Source of the DNA: Margaritispora aquatica
Taxonomy: Eukaryota > Ascomycota > Leotiomycetes > Helotiales > Discinellaceae
Assembly (NCBI GenBank): GCA_007644065.1
Contig: VJWN01000009.1
Span: 558,001 to 622,000 of the forward strand
Direction of reading: 5' to 3'
Length of the DNA: 64,000 nucleotides
The translations under genes were made by a program, and so were the position numbers. The first letter of the stretch is position 1; every line of letters starts with the position of its first letter. The notes under the pieces were generated by a model that saw only the letters and a program-made list of their open reading frames with translations, searched no databases and had not been told where the DNA came from. This document shows positions 11,550 through 23,870 of the stretch, piece by piece.

Positions 11550-13401
11550 TTAGAATTGTATCAGATCCCCTTGACCGTTTTGTTGCTGAGGTCTTTGCCC
11601 GAATGGATTGCTCGCTTGTTGTTGAGGTTGAGCTCCAAAGCCGTTATATCCATTGGACATACCAGCTGGTCCCGTTGCCGCTGGCATCTGATGGCCTGGA
11701 GCACCATATCCGGTACCATTGCCATAAGTTGCCTGAGGCATTCCAGTATATTGGCTTTGAAGAAACGGGTTGGTACCTGTGGCCTGAGATGTCATCCGCC
11801 CCAAGCCAGAACCAGCACTATTGACAAAAGTACCTGGGGCAGTGTGTTGAGCCGGTATACGAAGATCGCCAGTGTTACCAAAAGTGTCCATTCCGTCACC
11901 ACTCGATAATAATGCATTGAGTCTTGCATGATGCGGATCCTGTTCTTTGACAGGAGGCGTGAAGGATTGAATGGGATTATATGAAGGAGTGTTATTGAAG
12001 GTTGCTGTCTTCTGCTCTTGAAGCGTAGACAATGTAGGCTTCGATGGTGCTGCCGCTGTTTGAGGTCGTCCAAACGATTGTGCGAATGGATTGTTGGAGC
12101 CTGTTGGAGTTGGCTTGAGTGCTGCTGGCTGCATACTGTTGGTAGCCCATGGATTATTGGTATTGGCCGGAATCAAAGGTTCAGGTTGTTGAGGCTGAGA
12201 TTGGTATGGACTCAAACTCTGCTGACCTTGTTGACCATATGGGTTGAACGCAGTCTGTTGGGGTTGCAATTGTTGTTGACCATATGGATCAAACCCAGTT
12301 TGCTGTGGTTGAAATCCGTTTGAGAACCCATTTTGATATCCAGTTGGCTGCTGGTTTTGGTACTGTCCAGTATACATGTTACCCATATATCCAGTTTGCT
12401 GTTGCTGCATGTTTGGATCTATAGGATTGCCTGCCCAATCCACCTGAGTTTGTTGTTGATAGCCCTGGTTAAATCCTGTTGGTTGAGCGACTTGAATTGG
12501 ATCATCATCAAAGAGAGATGCTGCATTCTGTTCTTCCAATTCCCGCCTGCGGAGCTCTTCCTCCTCCTTACTGAGCTTAATAGCTTTGGCGAGGTCCTCA
12601 TCATCAGGCTCCCCGTTTCCATTCCTGCTTTGTCTCTTCTTGCGATCCTCTTCTTCTTGATACTTGCTGGCCTCAATGGCTAACTTGTACTCTGCGTCTT
12701 CCTCGTCTGCTCGCTGTGCCCGATGCTGCGTTCGAACTCGGCGAGGTTGGGTGGGGCTCTCGTGGTGGGGCTGCTGGTATTCCTCAATTCCTTGGACTCT
12801 GGATTTCCAGGTCTTGCGGTCACTACGTTCGCTGCGCAACCTTTCCTCGTCTTGAATCAAAGAACTTAGTTCTTTAGCAGAAACCCTGACTGTGACTTTG
12901 TTAGCTCAATTCAAATTCTGGACCTCCAGGCTGCGCACCATTTTGTCCCACGTCTCGACCATCTTCATCGATATATTGGAATTCTCGGAGGGTCTTGATA
13001 ATGTAGACATTCTTATGTGCCCAAGTAACGACCAATTCGGATCCTTCGTGGAGACAGTAATCGAGGACTTTGAGCGCTTTCAGCACATGCCGCCAATTTT
13101 TGCCCTTGTCATTTAAACGTTTGTCCAGCATATCCATTATCTCGTAGAACTCGTTCGACCTGTCGCACAATTATTACAGGCAACACGCAGCCAGATCACA
13201 ACAAGCATACGAATTGAATGTCATTTGAGCAATTTCGCTCATTTCTGTTCCCGTCGGTCCCCATGGATCATTGCTGGTTGCTAGATTGAATCAGCAAAAG
13301 CGCAATACATCAAGAAGCAGCTCCATACCATTTCGAACCTTTACTTGCACGGAAGAATATCCTTTGGTGACATTCTTAACGCTTCTAATGACTTTCGACA
13401 T
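11550..13401 (-). CDS. ENT1: Epsin, ENTH-domain endocytic adaptor (Ent1/Ent2 type)
   Basis: Clathrin adaptor that binds PI(4,5)P2 and ubiquitinated cargo at endocytic sites. It has 567 residues in four exons: 13329-13401, 13211-13280, 12939-13159 and 11550-12889; the sum is divisible by three. The ENTH domain (about residues 1-145) starts MSKVIRSVKNVTKGYSS and includes NDPWGPTG and NWRHVLKALKVLDYCLHEGS. Two ubiquitin-interacting motifs follow (EYKLAIEASKYQEEED and EDLAKAIKLSKEEEE). Next is a long Gln/Asn/Pro-rich tail with NPF motifs for EH-domain partners (NPFAQS, NPFLQS, NPFGQR), and it ends in DLIQF, a clathrin-box-like terminus as in yeast Ent1/2. The GTGCGC donor at 12938 is non-consensus but gives exact ENTH continuity. 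It is divergent from the EngB-type gene, about 770 bp apart. Confidence 0.95.
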
Positions 13402-14171
13402 GTTTGCGACAAGGCTTATACCGAGGAGCTCTAGAGAAATTCAGGAACGACGGAAATCGGAGAATTGCTTTCCTAAAATATACCTCCTAGACACACTCTG
13501 ATGTCCTATAGAAAAGCCGTGTAGTTGGTCCGGTCGCTGGAAATATCGAGATGTCGGAAAGGCGGTTGGGAGATCCTATCGCGGCTGGATAGAGGGATGG
13601 GCGTTAGGTTGCGTTGAGCCCCGCGATCGTTCCTTCCAGAGGTAAGAGAGATGTACGTCGAGGCGTTCAAGATGATGGAAAATGACTTTCAGTTGCTTAT
13701 GCCGATGAGACCATTGAATCAGGCATCAAAGTCCCAATATTTCTGGTACTTCGTTGTCAATAATCATTATGCGATTAAGGTGGCTCAGATCGAGCCAAGC
13801 ATAACAGCAGGGGAGGAAACGTCATTCTTCAAGTCACGTGAAAATCATATGTAAATGGCAATGGAGACGGAAACTCATAATGCTCAGCAAACATACAAAT
13901 GGCATTCAACTTTTAGATTTCCCTCCGTCGTATCATACCATACGAAGGCTCAGACATGCGTTAGTTGGTTGTTTTTCTTGGTGGAGGCACAAGCACTTGG
14001 CGACAATAACGGATCTACTAGAGCACTGTACCTTATGGAACAGCGCTGTGCATGAATTACCTTGCAGAGGACCTTGCCAAAGAGCCTCACACAATTCAGC
14101 CTTGTCCTCCCCAAAATCTTCAAGTCATCAGATTTTGACGCCAACCCAACGGCACAACGGGATCAAGCTCA
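13402..14171. other. Divergent intergenic region, epsin / EngB-type GTPase
   Basis: Promoter region for both flanking genes. Short ORFs here are not conserved-looking and lack splice support. Confidence 0.55.
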
Positions 14172-15128
14172 ATGTCCAAGCCTACAAAGCTCTACTCGCG
14201 CTTTAGGTCAAGATGCATCCATCAAGCTTGTGTTCTAAGCCCCAGTCGCGGGATCGCAACAACCAGCATTTCACCCCCAAAAGCACGACAGACAACTCCC
14301 AAATTCCCTAATGCTGCTCTGTCTTACCACTGGGATACGATCCCTCCGACACCTGTTCAGCTTGCTCATGCCGCAAAGTTCTTTTCGAAGCGACCTCCAA
14401 GTTTCCTATGGTCTGCAGAAAAATTCAAGACGATGGATTTTGGAAAAAGCCCAGAAGTCTGCTTCATCGGTCGGTCGAATGTTGGCAAATCGTCTCTGCT
14501 GAATGCTTTGCTGTGTAGGAGGATAGCACATACGAGTTCCAAGCCTGGAAGGACAAAACTCATGAACGCTTTTGCTGTTGGGTCAGAAGAGGATATGGAT
14601 CACAGGCTTGTGGTTCTTGATATGCCTGGCTACGGCAAAGGAGGAAGAGCCGAGTGGGGAGTACAGATCATGAAGTATCTAGAGAAGAGAAAGGAGCTGA
14701 AACGTGCCTTTCTCCTTGTAGATGCAGAACATGGTGTCAAGGACAGCGACAGGGCTATTTTGGACATGTTCAAGGATAAGAGTATACCATATCAAGTCAT
14801 TCTTTCAAAGGCAGATAAAATTGTGCTTCCAGGAAACAGAACACCAAGCACAAGTGCCATGGAGGCTAGGCTGTTGGAGTTGAGACGAACCATGGAGGAT
14901 GTTAAGGAAGCAGTGCAACCAGATACTGAAGAGGATGGTGGTGCTGTTGGAGAAATCATTGCCTGCAGTTCCGAAAAATGGGTTGGCGGCAAACGCATCG
15001 GGATTGATGCTGTTCGGTTTGCAATGTTGCAAGCTGCTGGGCTTGAATTCCGACCGAAGATCAGCTTGTCGAAGCCCACTGACATTGTGTCCTTTGACGA
15101 CATATTTGGCTTTAAACAAAATGATTGA
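14172..15128 (+). CDS. Mitochondrial EngB/YihA-type GTPase
   Basis: TrmE-Era-EngA-EngB superfamily GTPase; EngB proteins act in large ribosomal subunit assembly, and the fungal nuclear copy (yeast Mrx8) is mitochondrial. It has 318 residues and no intron. The first 30 residues (MSKPTKLYSRFRSRCIHQAC...) are Arg/Ser-rich with no acidic residues, as in a mitochondrial presequence. Motifs: G1 GRSNVGKSS at 100-108, the G2 region with the family's KPGRTKLMN, G3 DMPGYGKG at 150-157, and G4 SKAD at 212-215. The conserved VDAEHGVKDSDRAILDM lies between G3 and G4. There is a short acidic insert near residue 255. The next gene downstream (FMC1) is also mitochondrial and on the same strand. Confidence 0.93.
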   Translation: MSKPTKLYSRFRSRCIHQACVLSPSRGIATTSISPPKARQTTPKFPNAALSYHWDTIPPTPVQLAHAAKFFSKRPPSFLWSAEKFKTMDFGKSPEVCFIGRSNVGKSSLLNALLCRRIAHTSSKPGRTKLMNAFAVGSEEDMDHRLVVLDMPGYGKGGRAEWGVQIMKYLEKRKELKRAFLLVDAEHGVKDSDRAILDMFKDKSIPYQVILSKADKIVLPGNRTPSTSAMEARLLELRRTMEDVKEAVQPDTEEDGGAVGEIIACSSEKWVGGKRIGIDAVRFAMLQAAGLEFRPKISLSKPTDIVSFDDIFGFKQND

Positions 15129-15607
15129 ATGGCCTGACAAGGCACCGCCAGCTATTAAACGACAACGAAGATCACGGAGCCGATTGCCTTTGGGCTGTGG
15201 TCGTACATTATCCTGGAAAACTTTGGGACTGAAAGAAGACTCTACACCCATTGCCAGTGGTATAAACGGTCCAAATCAAGCGACAAGTTCCTTGGAAGAC
15301 CGTGATCTAGTAAGTAGGTTCACTTGTAAGGATAAGTGATACCCCGATGTAATGTATGTAATATATAGACATAGATTGTACCTATCACCATTATAATTAA
15401 ATACTCAGTCAAGTCACTTGACCCTTACCATATAAATAATGCATCAATATCTCGTAAATCTAGCTAGCACAGGGCGTTGATAACTTTCTACATTATTAAG
15501 ATGGTGACAGGGGTAGCTTCAGGAGTGACAAGGCCGCGGCAATTTCCGTCTCTGTATCGTGAACTTTTCTTTGGGCTTCTCAAAGACAATCCATCCTCAA
15601 CACAAAA
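15129..15607. other. Intergenic, EngB-type gene to FMC1
   Basis: AT-rich 3' flank followed by the short upstream region of FMC1. No gene is supported. Confidence 0.55.
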
Positions 15608-15949
15608 ATGGCTACACCCACGAAACTGCGATCCATCTATCGAGCGTTCCTTAGAGAACTGCCATCGCGACCTCTGTCCGAAAAATGCAAATCTCCTCTC
15701 CAGGCTCGCATTCGCAATACCATTGCCTCCGAAACCAAAACACCGATTGAGCAAGCCGATCAATTTCTTCAGTACGTCAAGGCACAACGCATGTATGCGA
15801 CTCTGTTGGAAAGATACAACCCTGGTGCAAACATGGAGGAGGAGGAGAGGGTCCGATTGACTGCGCGGAGAGTTGGGATGGATCTACCAGAGGAATTCTC
15901 TTATGCTGGGTCTGGGATGACTCCAGGTGGCAAGGGAAAGGATGAATGA
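15608..15949 (+). CDS. FMC1: FMC1-like ATP synthase assembly factor
   Basis: Small mitochondrial matrix protein needed, with Atp12, for F1 ATP synthase assembly (yeast Fmc1; human FMC1/C7orf55). It has 113 residues in one exon, starting at the ATG in AAAAATGGCTACACC. The N-terminus MATPTKLRSIYRAFLREL matches the LYR-like start of the family. The C-terminal GMDLPEEF...TPGGKGKDE matches the conserved G-x-x-L-P...GGKG ending of the human protein. The length is close to the human protein and shorter than yeast Fmc1. Recognition rests on both ends of the protein. Confidence 0.87.
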   Translation: MATPTKLRSIYRAFLRELPSRPLSEKCKSPLQARIRNTIASETKTPIEQADQFLQYVKAQRMYATLLERYNPGANMEEEERVRLTARRVGMDLPEEFSYAGSGMTPGGKGKDE

Positions 15950-17495
15950 GATACGCATAATGGCTTCGCACATCTAAGGACTTCTTGACGAGCTATCGAA
16001 GGAACTGAGGAGGGAAGGAATCCAACATGTGTTGGATTGGTTAGGCCAAGGAATGATACCAAAGGATTTCGACATGATGAAAAAGGGTGGTCAGAAGGGA
16101 TGAGTGATTCCAAAGATAGGAAAGGATGATGGCTTTCTGCTTGCTCATTCTCGAGTCAGGCCGTCGGCTCGATATGTACGATCAGATCTTTCGCATTTTG
16201 AAAGAACAACGCAGCTGTACACTCGAATAAAAAATGCTATTCTTGGAGGCTGCATGCACTCCACCAACGTACATGACCACATCCGCATCTGATCGGAGAA
16301 TTTCATGGGAGAGATTCTGGAAGGCAAGCAATTTAGCCACCGGTGTTCGATGCTCTATCTTCCGGTCTTAGATCTCACGTCTGAATTGCAATCCCATGAG
16401 ACTAAAATACGTTCACAAAAGGTTCTATTACAGCTTCGAGAACATGAGAAGAAGTACTAATCTCCACGATCAGATATCAGGTCTCGGATCACTTGATGGA
16501 CCGTGAGCTCTGTGCTATTTCTGTCACGGTTTTAGAGTGGTCTGTGGATCCTGGTACCTTTTCTTCCCCTTCCCCTCGCAGGCTTGACATGAGACGATTG
16601 ATGTTCACTTCACAACAAGCTCACCATCTGACAGGACTGAAGCATGGGATATGAAGCACCAACCTGCTGAATTATGATTCTTTATCAGATGCAAAATTTA
16701 CGATGATTCCAAATCGAGATTCTTTTCTCCTAAGATCATATCCGGTCAACTGGTTCAGACGTTAGCTGCAGGCCAACTCTATTTACGCATGTGGACATGC
16801 ACACCTCAGTCTCACGGGAGTTTACACAATGGGAGAAAAGCTTAATTCTGAAGTGATAGTGATCCGATCATCGTTATCCAGACGGCTTCAACTGTTCCCG
16901 GAGACCCAAAAAGTGCAACATGTGGCGCTCCCTATGAACAGTCTTGCAGAGATTCCTGTGAAGCAGTCGTGAAAATTAAGCGCTCACATTCAAAGTGGAC
17001 CAACCTTCTCACACAGATGACCTCTTCATTGGATGTCCTCATGAATGTGCCGGGTTTAGCTACAGGGCTAGCCTGACACCCGCAGAGTCGAAACCAATCG
17101 TGGTCAGTGTGAAAGTGTGCCAAATTTGGACCCTTGAGCCCTTGACCGTGTGCAGCTCGGCAGCACATTGCTCCACTGATTCTGCTCCAAGCACTTTCTC
17201 TCGTCCAGTGTGCAGCCTCCAGCCCGCAGGAGGAGCCACAGGAGCCAAACAGACGTGCATCTTTCAGAGGCCATAAGGGAGACCAGACCCCTCCATATAT
17301 TATTTCCAAAACAACGAGCCTCAACCAACTTCTCAACTACAATCATCTCCGTCTACATTTTTAGTTTTATCTTAGACACCAGATGTATTCAGGTCCAAGT
17401 CAACGCCAGAAGCTTGGAGTCCGTCTGTAGGGCGTGGAGTGTCTCATTGTCGCGATAGGCTTGATTTAGGCTGGTGCTATCAAAGGAACGCGACA
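15950..17495. other. Intergenic, about 1.5 kb
   Basis: Mixed-composition DNA between FMC1 and the 17496 gene. Overlapping short ORFs on both strands around 16930-17350 have no recognisable domain. It probably holds the FMC1 3' UTR and the promoter and leader of the next gene. Confidence 0.55.
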
Positions 17496-20400
17496 ATGTC
17501 GACTTTGAGAGATGCTGCTCGAAGACGTTTGGAACTCAATCCAATCACGACAGCACTGAATCATGGACATCTTCAGTCTCACCATCTGCAAACTCCAAGC
17601 TCTGCCCTGTCTAATAACTCGTTGAGCGCGCCATTTGGATACAATCCTGCAGCTTTTACTCCAGTGAGTGCTGCACGTCAATACAATCCTCAGCAATGGA
17701 CGGCTTCACCTAGTGTCATATCAGATAATGGCACTCAATTCACCACTCACCGTCAACAGGATCCGGATGGTAAACTCATTCTTTCATCAGTTCCTATGTT
17801 GACATCAACTATTTGATTGTAAAGGAACTAATATATGCCTAGTGGTTGTGCCCGCCCCACCTCCATACTCTCCACCACGAAGCAATCGAACATCGATGAT
17901 CATGAGTGATGAAGTTGTCTCTGGAATCTCTCCTGCTACACGAGTCTCTCCTGCAACTCAATATAGATCTTCTCCTGAGCCATCCTCGAATCCAAATTTT
18001 CCCCCTCCTCCACCGCCAAATTCGCGAATGCGAGCTGCTTCACATGACAGACAAGCTTCTATGTTCAACATTGCTTCGTTCTCAAGAAGGAATGCCCCTG
18101 AGCCGCTGAGGCAATCACCTCCGGAGCTCAGAGACCATGGACCATTACGCCAACCTCACATGGCCATCACTATAGATGTCCCTTCATCATCTGAAGAGGA
18201 GGGAGGCCCACAGTACGAGTCACGCCCACCAGCATCTCGTAGAGCTGCTTCAGCAGGAGCCATAAGTACACCCTCTTCATCGCGTTCGCGAGGATCGTCG
18301 ACTACAAGATGGGAACCAGGCATGCCATTACCACCACCACCTCCAGGTCCACCACCACCACAATCCAGGTCACAAAGCATGTCTCGATCTACTGACCGCC
18401 TGCAATCACCTCCCACTCGAAGACCAGGGCCTATATCGAGCTTGGGACCTGTGCCTCCCACTCCAGCAGGATGGGTCGATGAAGATTTGGCGGTCCCGAA
18501 TGTAGGACCAGTCAGAGCAAGATCTCCACTTGGACAATTGCATATTGATACCTCAAGTGTTAGCTCAAGCACTACAGGGCCAGATTCACAGCACTCCGGA
18601 TCTACCTCCTCGGGTTTAGCGAGAAACCATGCCGTTAGAGGTGACGCGAAAAGCATTCGAGAGAGGCGAAGCGAGAGTAAAACTCGGAGAGCGACTGCAC
18701 ATGTAGATGAGGCGTCTAACAACCCATGGGCTGAGGCAATAACTCCATCAGATATTGTCGTTCCGATGGGTGGATTAACACGACGGCCCACGATCAATCG
18801 GTCAACTCCTCGTAGCGGAAGATCCTACCAAATGGAAACACCTGGCTCTGCAGATAGTTCTCATATGAGCACACCCATGCAGAGCACGCCGATGCAGAGT
18901 GCCACAATGCAAGGTCCTGGCTCGAGGGGTTCTACACCTCGCCCTCTGATGTCTGCACGACGTTCTGGAGCAGCGACACCACCCTTCTCTCCTAATGCCA
19001 ATGGTCAACTCAAACCTCTGCATACAGCTAGCTCTCCTAACATTCCTCCAAAAGCCTTGCCGACACCCCCACCACAGACACGAGCAATGATGGGATCTCC
19101 TGGAGGACGGCCAATCTCGCATATACTTCACACGCCAAATAACGATGTCGGAATGATAGCACCTTTGGCTGCCTCGCGTCCAAGCTCACGGCAATCAAGC
19201 GCAAGCCACATTGCACAGCTTTCACCTTCCGACCAGTTCGCCCGCGGGGCTAACGAGCGGCATCAAGCTTTTTCACTGAAGGAGGCTGCTGCAACAACCG
19301 ATAGTGAACGGGTTCGCATATTTGCGGAGTTCATAGTAACAGAATCTCGCTTGAGGCGAGAGAGATATGCAACTGCGATTGACGGAATGGGTTCTGAAAT
19401 TCTTGAGCTAACTCGTGATTTGTTTCGCCCTTATAGCAGTCCTCGTCGAGATTCAACTGTGTCTCCTTCAGGTGGATGGACTCCTGAATCTTCCGCCGGA
19501 CCAAAATCACCAATACCAATGACAATTAGATCCCATCGAGGATCACTGACAGCAGCGCTTCGTGATGGACCGCAATTACAAACGCAAGCTCCATCGGAAC
19601 CAACTAGCTCAGGCCAAGCTTCCCCAGCTGCTGGGAGACCAGAACCTACATGGTGGACTGGGTACATGCCATCACTATCACCTATTCCAAGCATGAGTGT
19701 CAGCGAAGCACCAGATGGATCAGACTCAAGGGGCAGACCTTCCAGCAGATGGTGGGAAGTGAGTAATGATGGTGGATCAACTGGTACACCATCTATGAGG
19801 TTAGAACGCTCTAAACGAGAATCGAAGTATATGGGAATGCCAAAAGAACTCCGTGAGGCATTGCAGTATAACAATGTCGGATCTCCTTCCAATGCTAATG
19901 GCAAGGGCATTGATTCGGGCCACGGCGATGAGGCAAGAGGATATGGTCCAGACGAATATCCTCCGGAGAAATCTGGTTGGAACGATCATGATCCGACTTC
20001 TCCGCCAGCAATGCAGACACCGTCAAAGTCCCCTGGAATGTTTTCTCCTTTGCCATCAACACCTAACCCAAATCATCTGGATGTCTCTCGTCTAGTCACA
20101 CTTCCACCTCCTTATCCACGCCACCACCCAGCTGTCAACAACAACCATCCAGATCTAACATCGATTCGTAACACTGTACGGCAATTGAGCGATTTCACCG
20201 AAGTCGAAGCAACGAAGGCCAAGTTTATTGCCACATCCACAGAGTTAGAGACAGAACAAACTGCTGCAGCCACCAAGCGTCGCAACTCTATGCGTGCTAA
20301 TATACAACGCTCGATTGAATCTGGGACCATGACCTATGCATCGGCGGCTCAAGTAGAAGCAGACTTCACACTTTCTGAAGCCGAGAAAACTAAGGAGGCC

Positions 20401-21351
20401 TCCAAAATTTCATTCGAGCTTTTCCAAGCAGACGTTGTGATCCCACTCAATGACCTACTCATGGATCGTGTGCATCGCTGCACTGAACTCTTCACCCAGC
20501 TACGCTCCAAACTTTTTGTAGATGCTCAAGAGCAATCCCCAAATCTAACCCAAGAGGAAGGCGATGAGCAACCTGAACTTCTCGAAAAACTAACGCTTCT
20601 GAAATGGATCTTTGAGACACGAGAATCACTTCATCGCGAGCTATTTGATCTCCTGTCTGACAGGAATGACAGATACAAAGAAATGGTTATTACTCCCTAC
20701 CGATTAGCCTCGAATGGTCCCAAAATCGCCAACGCAGTATCCTTCTTCGCTGAGGATGCAGGAAAGCGCAAGCTAGCCTTTGAGCAAGAGATTCTCAAGC
20801 GCACAGAAGAATTCATGGACATCATCGAAGAGAACGTTGTCCGTGGTGTCGAAGTCCAACTCAGTGCCTTCTGGGACATCGCGCCCAATCTCCGCTCCAT
20901 AACCGACAAAGTGCCTCCCTCATCCAAGCTCGGATCCTTCTATATACAAATTCCCAGCGCCGAGTACGACGAGAATCCGAGCTACTACGACCACCCTCTC
21001 CAATATCTGTACTCGCTTCTTCAGCACTGCGAGAAGAGCACGTATCAATTCATTGAGTCGCAGACGAATCTGCTGTGTTTGCTGCACGAAGTCAAGAGCA
21101 TCGTCACGTTGGCCAATTGTCGGTTAATGCGCACGCAGAGGGTGAGGCAGGGTGAGGAGGAGGCAGTGGTGAATGCAGAGCTAGAAGCTGTGGAGAAGGA
21201 CGAGGGAAGGAGGTTGACAGATGATTTGAAGGAGAAAGTTAGGTGTGTAGAGGAGCTGTGGAGTAGTGCGTTGGGGAGCGAGATGAGTGGAGTTAAGGAG
21301 CGTATTGCGAGGTTTTTGGTCGAGCGTGGTGGATGGGAGGAGGAGGATTAG
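17496..21351 (+). CDS. Large Pro/Ser-rich protein with helical C-terminal domain, unknown function
   Basis: Not recognised. It has 1,260 residues in two exons, 17496-17769 and 17843-21351, with a 73-nt intron (GTAAAC donor, GAACTAA branch, CCTAG acceptor; phase 1). Residues 1 to about 560 are disordered, rich in Pro/Ser/Arg, with polyproline runs (PPPPPPNS, LPPPPPGPPPPQ) and repeated STPMQS units. A segment near residues 560-640 (from FSLKEAAATTDSERVRIFAE) looks helical. From about residue 840 to the end it is a long, mostly alpha-helical, charged region (DLTSIRNTVRQLSDFTEVEA onward) with no membrane segment. This layout suits a cytoskeletal or polarity scaffold with SH3/profilin-type ligands, but that is inference. 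It is a real gene on ORF length, clean splice and uniform coding character. Confidence 0.88.
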
Positions 21352-23720
21352 ATTTCGATGATTGTCTGAGTGAATCCTAGATGCGACTTTCGATTCTTTG
21401 TATATATTTATACCTCGTCGGAGGTACCTTTTTCTATCAGGGTGTTTGGAGTGGAATGGGATGGGAATATGAGCGAGGAGTAACAGCGGGAAAGCAAAGA
21501 AGCGTGGGTTTTACAAGCGAAGCGAGTGAGTGGGCGAATTGAGCAAATGAGCGAGGATGGGTTTTGTTGGATACCCATACAAGTACAATAATCGAATATG
21601 AAAGTCGAATGAGAAATATACATTAGATCATACTGTGTCCTGTTATGTTTATCACATCATCTGTTATCTTGTATCTTCGTCTGCGTGTATTCTGTGGAGA
21701 AGTGTCGAGGTGGTGAGTGTTAGCCATATAATTAACTTGGGCAATACCTTGAGTTAGGAAGTATTCCCTCAGTAGAGAAGACTTGGAATATCTTCAAATG
21801 GCAGTAGAGCCATCTAGTTGCATCTACTTTCGAATGTTATAGGAGTAAATCTTATGCATGGTATACATCGACTCCTAGACACCCGAGTGGGTGAATACGA
21901 GGAGGTAGAAGGGTAAGGGGTTTCCAAGTGTGACAGTAAGATTATGTTGGATGAGAGACTCTCTGTACATATCTACAAGGGATAAGAAGGGAGGAGAAGG
22001 GAGAGAGGTAGTACGATATAGCTAAAACTAGAACATTTCTACACAAAAAGATAATGGCAAGGTCCCTATCGAACGCATTACGTCGACTTCTAACTTCTAA
22101 TTTCCTGAATACCAACTTTCCTGTTCGCAGCCCAGCTGAACAGCAAGAGCTGATACACATTTATACAGTTACACTGTGGAGTGGGTAAGGGTAATTCCTC
22201 GACGTATTCGTTGCTCTTAGGTGGGTTATTCTTGAGATGAGGGGAGGGGACGGGATTTGGTGTGTTTGTTTTGGTTTTGGTTTTTGGTGGTTAGAAGGAT
22301 TGGGGCGGATTGGGTGAATATAAGGTGTAGGATGTAAGATGTAAGATGTAAGATCTAGGTAGATAGGTAAGTAGGTGAGTAGCTCAAGAGGATACACATA
22401 TGGAGAGGCGGACTAGAATGTTTGATGTATGCCCTGAATTGTGTACTGTATTGAGCTGCACATTTTGAGTTTCGAATTTCAAATTTCGGTAGGCGAGCTA
22501 AATAGCCAGAAGTTAGAAGCTAGCTACAGCAGGCCCCAGGTGCGATTATCCCGAGTTAGATAAGTAGAGTATAAAATAACCCCGATTTCCCATCGAAATA
22601 GGTATTTGAACCAAACTCAGACATAGGCATGGGTAAAGGCATAGGCATAGTCAGAAGCACAACCACAAGCACACAGTGCAATAGAAATAGGAACAACCTA
22701 TCTATGTCACATAGATAGTGACTAGAGCCGACCAATAATACATTACCTATCACTTGGGAAATCCGAGCTAGAATTTCAAAATTCCTCCTTGTCGAGGACA
22801 AAGTTGTAGCCAGATGGAGTGAAGAGATAGCACCTCAAATTACGCATGCTCGAATTTTATATACAAAGGTGGAAAGGTATCGAACTAGAAAAGTTTACAG
22901 GGGAGCGTCTTGGGAATCTTTGTTAGAGTTGGATATTGGTTATTGGTATCTTGGCTACTTTGGGGATTTGGATTTGGATTTTCATGAAGACGGAGACGGA
23001 GACGAATTAGTCAGGCAGTCACATGTAGTTATGTAATTCCTTGAGGTGTAAGTGGTATTTGTAATGCGTTCTCCTAGAGTAAGAAGATAGCCTTAAAGTA
23101 GACAGACTGGTGCATGGGCAAGCTTGCCTACTTGCTTGCTTGCTCGCTCCAAGTCTCAATTTGATATACACACAGACCGACATCAACATCAGCAGCAGCG
23201 AGAGATCGACACTCGCCTTTCCCTCTCGACCTGATTGATCGCCGAACAAAATGAACCAAGATACCCGGGCCCCACACGTGGTGAGAATCTCTAAGAGCAC
23301 AATACTCATACAGTACATCTACCCAAAAATCAAGACACCAAGACTCAAGACCCCCAACTCACTCACCACACAGACACCACACGAAGAACTAAACTAAACC
23401 CAACTCCCACTTTCTAGAACTACCTGCTTGCCATGTGGATGAAGGTGGTGGTTTCAGGGGATGGATGAGTCGTGGAATTCCAAATGTTCGGAATCACATT
23501 GTTCGGCGATGTCGATCAAACATTTTTCCATTCCAGAGGGACGGATCGTGGGTCGTGAGTCGCGGATCGCGGATCGTTCTTCCACCCTTTCTCCCTTTTT
23601 CTCCGTTTTTCACGGTACTTTGACCTTTACCTTGGTCGTAACTTCCCTTACTTACTCCGAGGACTTTCTGGGAAGTGCCGCTGTGGGGTATAGGATGATT
23701 TGAGTATCCCAAGTATCAAC

Positions 23721-23870
23721 ACAATACAATACAATACAATACAATACAATACAATACAATACAATACAATACAATACAATACAATACAATACAATACAAT
23801 ACAATACAATACAATACAATACAATACAATACAATACAATACAATACAATACAATACAATACAATACAAT
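23721..23870. repeat. (ACAAT)30 microsatellite
   Basis: Thirty perfect tandem copies of the pentanucleotide ACAAT, 150 bp without interruption, followed by degenerate GAAT units. Reading frames through it give only repeat peptides and are not genes. Confidence 0.98.
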
